Positions 29,656-38,129 of a stretch of 64,000 bases of DNA are shown here, piece after piece. The notes under the pieces are model-generated. The model saw only the letters and a program-made list of their open reading frames with translations. It was not told the DNA's origin and did not search any database. Source of the DNA: Gemmatimonadota bacterium (GTDB lineage: Bacteria; Gemmatimonadota; Gemmatimonadetes; Longimicrobiales; Gaopeijiaceae); the NCBI GenBank assembly GCA_013002885.1, contig JABDLS010000080.1, positions 1 through 64,000 of the forward strand, in the 5' to 3' direction. A program made the position numbers and the translations under genes. The first letter of the stretch is position 1. Every line of letters begins with the position of its first letter.

Positions 29656-30168
29656 TCAGAAACGGAGTCCGGCGGTGACGGAGACTACTACCCACGTGTA
29701 CGTCATGTCGGCCGTGAAGGGCCCGACCCGGGCATAGAGAACCGGCTGCGCGAAGGCCAGGACGGGCGACGCCTCGGCGACCCAGCCGAGTCGCTCGTCG
29801 TATCCGTACACGAGCCCCGCACGAAAGCCCACCATACCCATGACGGGAGCTTCGTCGGTGCTGGCCCACGTCCGTTCGACGCCCAGTGAGTACGCTCGGG
29901 GACCATGAGTGGTCTTGAACGTGGCACCGTAGAGACCTCGGTAGATCAAACCGAGTGCTCGGTCGTTCTGCCAGCCGTCCCCTTCGCGGTTGAGGTGGGT
30001 CGTCCACATGCCCCAGACTACTCGGTGCTGCGAGGACGGGAGCGAACCCAGGTTGTACCATTGCCGCGAACCCGGACCCTGGGGTTCATCCCCCTGGGCG
30101 GCCGCGGCCTCGGGGAAGGTCCCCACCACGAGCGCGATGGTGGTGAAGATGAGGGAGATGCCGTTCAT
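29656..30168 (-). CDS. Small outer-membrane beta-barrel-like protein
   Basis: A 170-residue exported protein. The signal peptide is MNGISLIFTTIALVVGTF...AAAAQ. The mature part alternates polar and hydrophobic residues in six or so short strands (ALGLIYRGLYGATFKTT, AYSLGVERTW, VGFRAGLVYGY, VLYARVGPF, TYTWVVVSVTAGLRF in outline) and ends in Phe, as outer-membrane barrel proteins do. The ATG at 30168 starts the signal peptide; the longer frame overlaps the divergent dehydrogenase gene and is rejected. No family name is offered. It may be a small OmpW- or OmpA-like barrel. Confidence 0.65.
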   Translation of the reverse strand: MNGISLIFTTIALVVGTFPEAAAAQGDEPQGPGSRQWYNLGSLPSSQHRVVWGMWTTHLNREGDGWQNDRALGLIYRGLYGATFKTTHGPRAYSLGVERTWASTDEAPVMGMVGFRAGLVYGYDERLGWVAEASPVLAFAQPVLYARVGPFTADMTYTWVVVSVTAGLRF

Positions 30169-30261
30169 GGTCGTCAGTACCAGCGGGCAGGCTGCCTGGG
30201 TCCATCGGGATCCGGGAGTCCGTACTTTTCTCGGAACCCGCGGGTTTCCGAGGAGCGATCG

Positions 30262-31281
30262 ATGCGCGTCTGGCAACTGGTGAAGACAGGAGGGCCCGAT
30301 GTTCTGAGTCTCGATGACGTGGCGGATCCAGAGCCTGGGCCGGGCCAGGTCTCGGTGCGCGTGGGTGCGATCGGCATCAACTATGCCGAGGTCCTCTCGA
30401 GGAAGGGGCTTTACGGGTGGGCGCCTCGACGCCCGTACGTGCCGGGGATGGAGGCGGCGGGAGTCATCGACGCCGTGGGTGACGGAGTCGATCCTGGGCG
30501 GGTGGGCGAGGAGGTGTTGTCCGGAATGAAGTTCGGAGCCTATGCCGAGAGGGTCGTGGTTCCGGCAGCCCGAGCGCTCCCGGCGCTGCCGGGGTACTCC
30601 CTGGAGGAGTGCGCTGCGTACGGCGTGAACTTCATGACCGCCTGGGTCTCTCTGACGGAGATGGCCCGTCTTCGGCCCCACGACCGGGTGGGTATCACGG
30701 CCGCAGCTGGAGGAGTCGGTACTGCGGCGGTCCAGATCGCCAGCGCCTATGGCTGTCGCGTGGTGGCGATGGCAGGGAGTGACGAGAAGCTCGCGAGGGT
30801 TCGTCCACTCGGGGCCCACGCAACGGTCAACTATCGGGTCCCGGACTTCCCGCGGCGTCTCCGGGAGGCCGCTCCTGGAGGAGGTCTGGACGTGGTACTC
30901 GAGGTCGTCGGCGGCGAGGTGTTCCGAGGGTGCGTGGCCAGTCTGGACAACTTCGGTCGGGTGGTGGTGGCCGGGTACGCGGAACTCGACTATTCGTGGT
31001 GGAATCCCTGGTCATGGTGGACGGCTTGGAGAGATGCTCCACGGCTCTCGGTGACGAAAGCAGCCGAGGGGTCCATCGGGCTTCTGGCGACCCACATCGG
31101 GTATCTCCTACCCGACGAGCAGAGGCTTCTCGACATCTGGGGAGCCCTCACGGCGTTCACGGAGGAACACGACCTTCGTCCGGTCGTCGGTCGGACCTTC
31201 GCTTTCGAGGAGCTTCCCGACGCTCATCGCTTCATGGAGTCCCGCCGCAGCGTAGGCAAGCTGGTCGTGCGCGTCGAATAA
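30262..31281 (+). CDS. MDR-superfamily oxidoreductase (quinone oxidoreductase-like)
   Basis: A 339-residue NAD(P)H-dependent medium-chain reductase. The catalytic domain comes first (INYAEVLSRKGLY, YVPGMEAAGVIDAVG). The Rossmann domain carries AAAGGVGTAAVQIA, the nucleotide-binding motif of the zeta-crystallin/VAT-1 group, which lacks catalytic zinc; the Cys and His ligands of alcohol dehydrogenases are absent. The C-terminus has the standard LPDAHRFMESRRSVGKLVV. GAGGAG precedes the ATG at 30262. It is convergent with the PI-PLC-like gene. The substrate is unknown; quinones or enones are usual. Confidence 0.88.
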   Translation: MRVWQLVKTGGPDVLSLDDVADPEPGPGQVSVRVGAIGINYAEVLSRKGLYGWAPRRPYVPGMEAAGVIDAVGDGVDPGRVGEEVLSGMKFGAYAERVVVPAARALPALPGYSLEECAAYGVNFMTAWVSLTEMARLRPHDRVGITAAAGGVGTAAVQIASAYGCRVVAMAGSDEKLARVRPLGAHATVNYRVPDFPRRLREAAPGGGLDVVLEVVGGEVFRGCVASLDNFGRVVVAGYAELDYSWWNPWSWWTAWRDAPRLSVTKAAEGSIGLLATHIGYLLPDEQRLLDIWGALTAFTEEHDLRPVVGRTFAFEELPDAHRFMESRRSVGKLVVRVE

Positions 31282-31319
31282 GGGGTCGATCAGGCCGGGC
31301 GGGCCCTGTACCCGTCGCT

Positions 31320-32144
31320 TCAGGGACCTGCGGCGGCGTACCCCTCTCCACCCAGGAACAAGTCCGTGCTGTCCAGGACGTCGCCCGAAAGCACGTTGGC
31401 TCTACCCGCGACGCTGTCGTCCCAACTGCGCCGGTGGACGATGTTGTAGCCTCGGGCCATGAAGCCGGTCTGCCTCTTCACCCGGGCCAGGTTACCCCGA
31501 TAGCCGTGAGCGTCGACGAACAGGTTCGCGAAAACCCGATGGCCTCGCCGAGGAGCGCCACGAGAGCCCGGGTAGTCGGCGAAACAGACGCGAGTGGTGG
31601 CGTTCCGCCTGGCGTAGCGCAGCTTACGTTCGCCCCTTCCGGACAGGCAGATCACCATCCGGCCGCGGAGCTGTCCGAACGTCGGCCAGCCCCCGGCCCT
31701 GGCTCCCCGCACCAGGTCCTCGTGATCGCCCATGACCTCGCCGGGGGTGCAGAGGCGGGAAGCGCCGAACGACTTGGTCAGGAGTGCGTCGATGGCGCTG
31801 GCAAAACTCTCGTGGGTCAGCGGAGCGTTCTTCAGATCCAGATGGAGGGTCAGGACGGGGTGGTTGGCGTTGGACGACCGGTCGGCCCACGAGCGCACGA
31901 CCTCGAGGACATCGGGTAAGCCCGGCCCGTCGTCGTTGACGCCGTGTTTCACCGTCCACCGGAAGCGATGAGACTCCTGGACCAGATCCAGCTCGAGAGC
32001 CCGGCACGGTTCGGAGAGGCCGCCGGTGCCGGAGAGTTGGTGCTCGATGCGTTCGGCCCACGGCAGGTGTCCGAGCCGATCGATGGAGTTGTGGGACCCC
32101 TTGAAGGCGACCTCGTCGTAGCGAAAGCGGTCGATGTCCGGCAC
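31320..32144 (-). CDS. PI-PLC-like phosphodiesterase (Ca2+-dependent PI-PLC-C1 family)
   Basis: About 274 residues in the TIM-barrel PLC-like phosphodiesterase superfamily. Seen: FKGSHNSID close to the N-terminus (the first catalytic His), RALELDLVQE (metal-binding Glu/Asp), the strand HPVLTLHLDLKN, and FGQLRGRMVICLSG. These match the PI-PLC-C1 type found in bacteria. The start is uncertain: GTG at 32144 with a GGGGGG stretch ahead is preferred because longer versions (to 32252) overlap the divergent sulfatase start. No signal peptide is visible with this start. Whether the substrate is a phosphoinositide or another glycerophosphodiester cannot be told. Confidence 0.7.
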   Translation of the reverse strand: MPDIDRFRYDEVAFKGSHNSIDRLGHLPWAERIEHQLSGTGGLSEPCRALELDLVQESHRFRWTVKHGVNDDGPGLPDVLEVVRSWADRSSNANHPVLTLHLDLKNAPLTHESFASAIDALLTKSFGASRLCTPGEVMGDHEDLVRGARAGGWPTFGQLRGRMVICLSGRGERKLRYARRNATTRVCFADYPGSRGAPRRGHRVFANLFVDAHGYRGNLARVKRQTGFMARGYNIVHRRSWDDSVAGRANVLSGDVLDSTDLFLGGEGYAAAGP

Positions 32145-32207
32145 GCGTTGCCCCCCTGTCGCACGCGTCGTAAGGTGCGGCTCGTCACCCGCCACGGAGA
32201 GATGGAC

Positions 32208-33947
32208 ATGCCCCCGCCCCTCGGTCACCCGACCGTGCTCTCGTCGGACCACCCCCGACCCGCGCCGCGCCGCAGTGTTCGCGCGTCAGCTGCGGGGGCG
32301 CTGCGCCTGTCTCTGGCCGCCGCATGTCTCACTCTGGCCGCCTGCGACGAGCGTGGCGACGGGACCGAAGAAGATCTCGGTCCCAACATCCTCCTCCTCG
32401 TCGCCGACGACCTGGCGTATGCCGATCTCGGAAGCTACGGCGGGGACGTCCACACGCCCAACATCGACGCCCTGGCCGCCCGCGGGGTCCGCTTCTCCCA
32501 GTTCCATACCGCGCCCATGTGTGCGCCGACTCGGGCGATGCTCCTCAGCGGCAACGACAACCACGTGGCCGGTATGGGATGGCAGGGTGGCGCTCCTGCA
32601 GAACTCGCTTCGAACCCGGGCTACGAGAGCCACCTTTCGGACCGTATCGTCCCGTTTCCGCAGTTGCTTCAGGACGCTGGCTACCGCACCTACTCCGTGG
32701 GCAAGTGGCACCTGGGCACGGCGGCGGACCATACGCCTACCGCCGCAGGATTCGAGCGGTCGTTTCAACTCCTTCAGGGGGCCGGCGACCACTACAGCAG
32801 CGTGGCCCTCGAGCCCCAGGACAGCGTCTCGACGTACTGGGCCGACGGCGACTTCACGACGTGGCCCGAAGGGAGCTATTCCACCGAGGTCTACACGGAT
32901 CGGTTGCTGGAATTCATCGAGGAGGACCGAGGCGACGGGCGCCCCTTTTTTGCCTTCGCGGCATACACCTCTCCCCACTGGCCTCTCCAGGTGCCCGACG
33001 ACTACCTCGACCTGTATCGGGGTCAGTACGACATGGGGTACGACCGGCTGAGGGAACTGCGGTTCGAGTCCCTTCAGGAGGCGGGCATCGTGTCGGCCGA
33101 CCACGAGCTTCCCCCACGGCTGGACTGGATCAAGCCGTGGGAGGATCTGTCGGCCGAGCAGCAGCGCATCGAGTCGCGGAAGATGGAGCTCTACGCGGCG
33201 ATGGTACAGAACCTCGACGAGCACGTCGGACGGTTGATCGGCGCGCTGGAGGCTGTCGGTGAGCTCGAAAACACCGTTGTCGTGTTCATGTCCGACAACG
33301 GCGCCGCCGCCGAGGACTTCTACAACGCCGGTGCCTTTGCGGAGTGGCTGCAGGGGCGCTACGTCGATGACTTCGAATTCATGGGCACGCCTCAGTCCTA
33401 CGTTTCGTACGGGCCCCAGTGGGCCGAGGCCGGCTCCGCCCCCTACAGGGGCCACAAGACCTACGCCCACGAGGGCGGCATCATCGCTCCGCTGATCGTG
33501 GCCGGCCCCGGCGTAGACCGCGAGCCGAACGAGAGCGATTTCGGCCGCATCGAGCGAGCCTGGGTCGGCGTCGCCGACATCGCTCCCACGATCCTCGAGT
33601 TGGCGGGTGTCGGGTATCCCGGTTCTCGGGGCACGACGGACACCCAGCCCATGAGCGGCACCAGCATGCTGCCTTTGCTCGAGGGGAGCGCGGACCGTAT
33701 CCATCCGCCCGACGAGCTCCTGGCGCTCTCCCACCGGATGCACGCCTACGTCAGGCTCGGTGATTGGAAGCTGGTCTCCTCGGACCAGTACCAGGGTACG
33801 GGCACCTTCGAGCTCTTCGACCTGGCCAGCGACCCGGGCGAGACTGTCGACGTGTCGGAACGCTTCCCCGAAAAGCGGACCGAGTTAATGGATTCGCTGG
33901 AGGCGTTCCGTGCGCGGGTAGGCGTCGTGATTCCCGAGGGCGGCTGA
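32208..33947 (+). CDS. Arylsulfatase-type sulfatase lipoprotein
   Basis: A 579-residue type I sulfatase. The lipoprotein signal ends in a LTLAAC lipobox. The N-terminal sulfatase signature is complete: PNILLLVADD (metal Asp pair), then the formylglycine motif CAPTR in HTAPMCAPTRAMLLSG, then GKWHLG and the MSDNGA stretch that supplies the other metal ligands. The Cys means an FGE enzyme must activate it; no FGE gene is seen here. Sequence style (GNDNHVAGMG) is that of arylsulfatase A/AtsA enzymes. ATG at 32202 is an equally possible start. It is divergent from the PI-PLC-like gene. Confidence 0.9.
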   Translation: MPPPLGHPTVLSSDHPRPAPRRSVRASAAGALRLSLAAACLTLAACDERGDGTEEDLGPNILLLVADDLAYADLGSYGGDVHTPNIDALAARGVRFSQFHTAPMCAPTRAMLLSGNDNHVAGMGWQGGAPAELASNPGYESHLSDRIVPFPQLLQDAGYRTYSVGKWHLGTAADHTPTAAGFERSFQLLQGAGDHYSSVALEPQDSVSTYWADGDFTTWPEGSYSTEVYTDRLLEFIEEDRGDGRPFFAFAAYTSPHWPLQVPDDYLDLYRGQYDMGYDRLRELRFESLQEAGIVSADHELPPRLDWIKPWEDLSAEQQRIESRKMELYAAMVQNLDEHVGRLIGALEAVGELENTVVVFMSDNGAAAEDFYNAGAFAEWLQGRYVDDFEFMGTPQSYVSYGPQWAEAGSAPYRGHKTYAHEGGIIAPLIVAGPGVDREPNESDFGRIERAWVGVADIAPTILELAGVGYPGSRGTTDTQPMSGTSMLPLLEGSADRIHPPDELLALSHRMHAYVRLGDWKLVSSDQYQGTGTFELFDLASDPGETVDVSERFPEKRTELMDSLEAFRARVGVVIPEGG

Positions 33948-34097
33948 GGCGCCGACCGCATGACATGACAGGCCCGCCGCACAAAAGGTCCGCGCGACGG
34001 TTGTCGCTTCCGAGGCCCTTGCCCCCCGAAACCCCCCTCGCCGCCCGGCCGTAGGGCCCGCCATCGACGTCGACATACTTGGATGGGGCTGGGGCGG

Positions 34098-36530
34098 ATG
34101 GATTCTTTTGTCACTGATCTGAAGTACGCGGGGCGTGGACTCATGCAGAGCCCCGGCGTTGCCGGGATCGCCGTCGTCGCTCTCGCCCTGGGCATCGGCC
34201 TCACCACCATGATGTTCTCCATCGTCTACGGCGCGCTGCACCGCGGTCTGCCGTTCGAGGACGGCGATCGGATCATGCACCTCAGTCGGGCCAACCCGAC
34301 GGAGGGCATTCAGTCGATGAGCGTCAGCATCCACGACTTCAGAGACTGGCGGGAGCGGCAGCGGTCGTTCGAGGACCTGGGCGCCATGTACCAGGGCACG
34401 GTGAACATCCGGGGAACCGAGCGTGCCGAGCGCTACGACGGCGGCTTCATGACCGCCAATTCGTTCGGCATTCTCGGCGTCACCCCCATCCTCGGGCGCA
34501 CCTTCACCGAGGAGGAGGAGCGAGACGGAGCTCCAGCCGTGGTTCTCCTCGGCCATCGTGTCTGGCAGAACCGCTACGGCGGGTCACCCGACGTGCTCGG
34601 TCAGACGGTCACCGTAAACGGCGAGCTCGGAGAGATCATCGGGGTCATGCCCGAAGGCTTCGAGTTTCCGTACCTCCAGGAGGTCTGGGTACCGCTGCGA
34701 CTCGATCACCTCACGCTTCCGCGTGGGGAGGGGACGGGTCTCGACGTCTTCGGGGTCCTCGACGAGGGGCTCACCATCGACGACGCCATGGTCGAGTTCG
34801 ACGGCATCGCCGCCCAGCTCGCGGGCGAAAACCCCGAGACCAACGAAGGCGTGACGGCATTCATCGCGCCGTACACCGATGAGTACATCGGTGAGGAGCC
34901 GCGCACCCTCCTCTATACCATGCTCTTCACGGTGATCCTCGTTCTGGTCATCGCATGTGCAAACGTGGCCAACCTCCTTCTGGCCCGGGCGGCGGTCCGC
35001 ACACGCGACTTGGCCATCCGAAGCGCCATGGGAGCCGATCGCTGGCGGGTAATCCGGCAGATGCTCTCCGAGGCGGCGGTGCTGGCCATCGTCGGCGCCA
35101 TCCTGGGCACGGCCATCGCCCAGGTAGGCGTCACCCTTTTCGAGCGAGCTGTCCGGCCTACGGATCCACCCTTCTGGCTGGAGTTCGGCCTCGATCTGCC
35201 CATCCTGGCCTTCGTCCTCGCCATCACGATGCTGGCGGCGGTGGTGGCGGGCATCATCCCCGCCGTGAAGGCGTCGGGAGCCGATTTGAACGCCGTACTG
35301 AAGGACGAGTCCCGAGGCTCGTCGGGGATGCGCATCGGCCGGCTGAGTCGGGGTCTCGTCATGGGTGAGATCGCCATGTCCATGGCGCTCCTCGTGGCGT
35401 CGGGTCTCATGCTCAAGAGCATCGTCACCTTGAACAACGAGGAGCACGCGATCCCCTCGGAGAACGTTTTCACCGCTCGGGTGGCGGCTTTCGAGCAGCG
35501 ATATCCTGATGCAGAGTCACGCCTGAGGTTCTGGGAGGACGTGGAGGAGCGGGTCACTCAGCTCCCGGGTGTTCGCACCGCCTCGCTAACGACCAACCTG
35601 CCCCTCACCGGATCCGGCTTCAGCCGCTTCTCCGTCGACGGGGAGAGTTACGAGGGAGACCGGGATCTGCCTTTTGGCCGGTTCTCGGCGGTGACGCCGT
35701 CGTTCCGGGGGACCTTCGAGGTCGACGTCGTCCAGGGGCGTTGGTTCGAGGATACCGACGGGCTCGACGCTCCGCCGGTGGTGGTGGTGAACGAGGAGTT
35801 CGTGGAGCGCTATTTTCCCGATGGAAGCGCTCTCGGACGACGGATCCGGATGGGCGGACTCGAGTCCGAGGGTGATTGGCGCGAGATCGTAGGCGTGGTG
35901 CCCAACCACCGAATGGAAGGACTCGGCAACAACGACCCCACCGACCGCGAGGCTCCTGGCTTCTATCTACCGCTGGCCCAATGGGACGTCCGCTTCGTCT
36001 CCATCGCCGCTCGCGTGGACACAGATCCGCTGATGCTCTCCACTGCGGTACGTGATGCCGTGGCTGCTGCCGATGCCGATACGCCCATCTACTTCGTGCA
36101 GACGCTCGAAGAGGCCATGGCCGAGAACACGTGGTTCTACAGGATCTTCGGCAACCTCTTCATGGTGTTCGGACTCGCTGCCCTCTTTCTGGCCTCCGTG
36201 GGCCTCTATGGCGTCATGTCGTTCAGCGTGAGCCACCGCATCGGGGAGATGGGCGTCCGGATGGCGCTCGGTGCCCAGGCGAGACAGGTCGTGGGCCTTG
36301 TTCTCCGGCAGGGCCTGGGCCAAATCGCCATCGGCCTCCTCTTCGGGACGGGCATCGCGTTCCTACTGGCCCGCATGATGACCCTGGTCCTGTACCAGGT
36401 CGAACCGTGGGATCCCGTGACGTTCATCAGCGTTCTCGTACTGCTGTTGATCACGGGAGTCGCGGCGTCGGCGGTGCCTGCCCTCCGCGCGACGAGGGTG
36501 GATCCCATGGTGGCGCTCCACTCGGACTGA
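34098..36530 (+). CDS. ADOP-type ABC permease (MacB/FtsX duplicated permease)
   Basis: An 810-residue inner-membrane protein of the duplicated orphan permease family. It contains two MacB-type units: N-terminal helix (VVALALGIGLTTMMFSIVYG), periplasmic MacB core domain (FRDWRERQRSF, FGILGVTPILGRTFTEEE), three helices (ILVLVIACANVANLLLARA in outline), and then the same order again (second core at about 455-660, ending LRQGLGQIAIGLLFGTGIAF and PALRATRVDPMVALHSD). No ATP-binding gene is nearby. ATG at 34098 gives the usual DLKYAGRGLMQSPG family start; ATG at 34083 is an alternative. The substrate is unknown. Confidence 0.9.
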   Translation: MDSFVTDLKYAGRGLMQSPGVAGIAVVALALGIGLTTMMFSIVYGALHRGLPFEDGDRIMHLSRANPTEGIQSMSVSIHDFRDWRERQRSFEDLGAMYQGTVNIRGTERAERYDGGFMTANSFGILGVTPILGRTFTEEEERDGAPAVVLLGHRVWQNRYGGSPDVLGQTVTVNGELGEIIGVMPEGFEFPYLQEVWVPLRLDHLTLPRGEGTGLDVFGVLDEGLTIDDAMVEFDGIAAQLAGENPETNEGVTAFIAPYTDEYIGEEPRTLLYTMLFTVILVLVIACANVANLLLARAAVRTRDLAIRSAMGADRWRVIRQMLSEAAVLAIVGAILGTAIAQVGVTLFERAVRPTDPPFWLEFGLDLPILAFVLAITMLAAVVAGIIPAVKASGADLNAVLKDESRGSSGMRIGRLSRGLVMGEIAMSMALLVASGLMLKSIVTLNNEEHAIPSENVFTARVAAFEQRYPDAESRLRFWEDVEERVTQLPGVRTASLTTNLPLTGSGFSRFSVDGESYEGDRDLPFGRFSAVTPSFRGTFEVDVVQGRWFEDTDGLDAPPVVVVNEEFVERYFPDGSALGRRIRMGGLESEGDWREIVGVVPNHRMEGLGNNDPTDREAPGFYLPLAQWDVRFVSIAARVDTDPLMLSTAVRDAVAAADADTPIYFVQTLEEAMAENTWFYRIFGNLFMVFGLAALFLASVGLYGVMSFSVSHRIGEMGVRMALGAQARQVVGLVLRQGLGQIAIGLLFGTGIAFLLARMMTLVLYQVEPWDPVTFISVLVLLLITGVAASAVPALRATRVDPMVALHSD

Positions 36531-36600
36531 GCGAACTCCGGTCGGACTCGGTCGAGGGCTAGCGGCGTGGTCGACAGCCGCGGCCTGTCGCGGCGCGAGT

Positions 36601-37944
36601 TCAGCTCGCTTGAGTGACGCCTACCTGGGACAGCACCACCAGCATGACCCGTTGAACTCCGGTAGGACCGTCTTCGTTGCGAAACCACTCGTCCAGGGAG
36701 TGTGCACCGAACCCCTGACCGCCGCCTCCGATGGTGATGGCGGGGATATCCATGGAGATGGGAATGTTGGAGTCGGTGGACGAACGGCCGAACGATGGCT
36801 CCATGCCAAGGGCGCGCGTCACCGCTGCCGCACGCTGCACGAACGGGTGGTCCTCGGCGATCTCCCCGGAGGGCCGGTCGCCGATCATGTCCACGTCCAC
36901 CGTGAGCGGCTCCCCGCGGGTGCGGATGTCGTTCTCCTCGGCCACGGCGCGCCGGATCGCCCCCTGTAAGATGGCATCGACATCGTTGAGGGTTTCCACG
37001 CCCTCGGAGCGCATGTCGATCTCCATCCACGACTCGAAGGGCACCGAGTTCACCGACGTCCCGCCGCCGATGCGGCCGACGTTGTAGCTGGTGCGGAAGG
37101 GCGCATTGCGCACGTAGGGGTCGGCGCCGTCCTGGAAGTAGCGGATGGCGCGGCCCATGGCATGCGCGGGGTTGGGGAGGCCGAATGCACCCCAGGAGTG
37201 GCCGCCGGGGCCGATGAAGGTGACCCTGTAACGATGGGAGCCGAGCCCCATGTGGGTGATGCCCGACGAGGAGGTGCCGTCTACGGAGATGAAGGTGTCG
37301 ATGCGTGGTCCACCTTCGCGGAAGAGGTGCTTCACTCCCCGAAGGTCCCCGAGGCCTTCCTCTCCCACATTGCCGATGAACAGCACGTCGCCATCCGTCC
37401 GTACGTTGGCCTCGTTCATGGCGCGGAGCACGGCGAGGATGGTGGCCAGGCCACGGGTGTCGTCGGCGATACCGGGCGCGAACAGGGTGTCGCCGCTCTC
37501 ACGAATCGTAACGTCTGTCTCCGGCGGGAAGACCGTGTCCAGATGCCCTGCGAGGGCCAGGACCTCGCCGTCGCCGGTGCCGCGGCGCAGGCCTATGACG
37601 TTGCCCACTTCGTCGACCCACGCGCTGTCCACGCCGATCTCCTGGAGCTTTGCCAGAAAGGCCCGACCCCGTTCTTCCTCCATGAATGGGGGCGCGGGGA
37701 TCTGGGTGAGCTCGCGGAGGTCGGCCATGGTTTGGTCGTCGGTCTCCTCGATGTGCTCCATGGCCGCCCGAACGGCGGGGTGGTTCATGAGCTGCCGAAT
37801 CTGCGTGTCGTACTCGGCCTGGGTTTGAGCCGAGGCCGGGGAGGCGGACGCGGCAAGGGCCACGGTGAGGGCCATCACGCCGGTGGGGACCACGGCCCCG
37901 GTGCGGACGGCGGCGGAGATCGAACGGCGGAGAATCTGGATCAT
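36601..37944 (-). CDS. Exported M20-family metallopeptidase
   Basis: A 447-residue secreted zinc peptidase of the M20/PepT-like group. The signal peptide covers about residues 1-39 (MALTVALAASASPASAQ). Metal and catalytic motifs in order: GHLDTVFP (His and Asp), GIADDTRGLA (bridging Asp), GNVGEEGLGDLRG (Glu base and ligand), then SVDG and a C-terminal His in GAHSLDEW. The dimerisation lid domain lies between (GPGGHSWGAFG). It probably cleaves small peptides or acyl amino acids in the periplasm. ATG at 37944 starts the signal peptide. It is divergent from the second M20 gene, sharing a 185-bp control region. Confidence 0.88.
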   Translation of the reverse strand: MIQILRRSISAAVRTGAVVPTGVMALTVALAASASPASAQTQAEYDTQIRQLMNHPAVRAAMEHIEETDDQTMADLRELTQIPAPPFMEEERGRAFLAKLQEIGVDSAWVDEVGNVIGLRRGTGDGEVLALAGHLDTVFPPETDVTIRESGDTLFAPGIADDTRGLATILAVLRAMNEANVRTDGDVLFIGNVGEEGLGDLRGVKHLFREGGPRIDTFISVDGTSSSGITHMGLGSHRYRVTFIGPGGHSWGAFGLPNPAHAMGRAIRYFQDGADPYVRNAPFRTSYNVGRIGGGTSVNSVPFESWMEIDMRSEGVETLNDVDAILQGAIRRAVAEENDIRTRGEPLTVDVDMIGDRPSGEIAEDHPFVQRAAAVTRALGMEPSFGRSSTDSNIPISMDIPAITIGGGGQGFGAHSLDEWFRNEDGPTGVQRVMLVVLSQVGVTQAS

Positions 37945-38129
37945 CGATGCGGTATCGGTAGGAGTTGGGGCCGTGGCCTCAGGACGGTCAGCGCTGAGTC
38001 CTACCCCGGCCGAAGAGGAATCTAGGGGCGCGCCGTCGTCTTGTCGTCGCGCTGCCCGGCTTCTACCCTCCGGGTCCCGCATTGCGTGGCGGCGCGCCAG
38101 CCGCCTTCGTTGTACGAAAGGAGCGAATC

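Noticed and set aside
36577-36594. GCCGCG/CGCGGC hairpin between convergent genes
   Set aside because: The stem is only 6 bp, competes with an overlapping CGACAG/CTGTCG pairing and has no T-tract; too weak to call a terminator.
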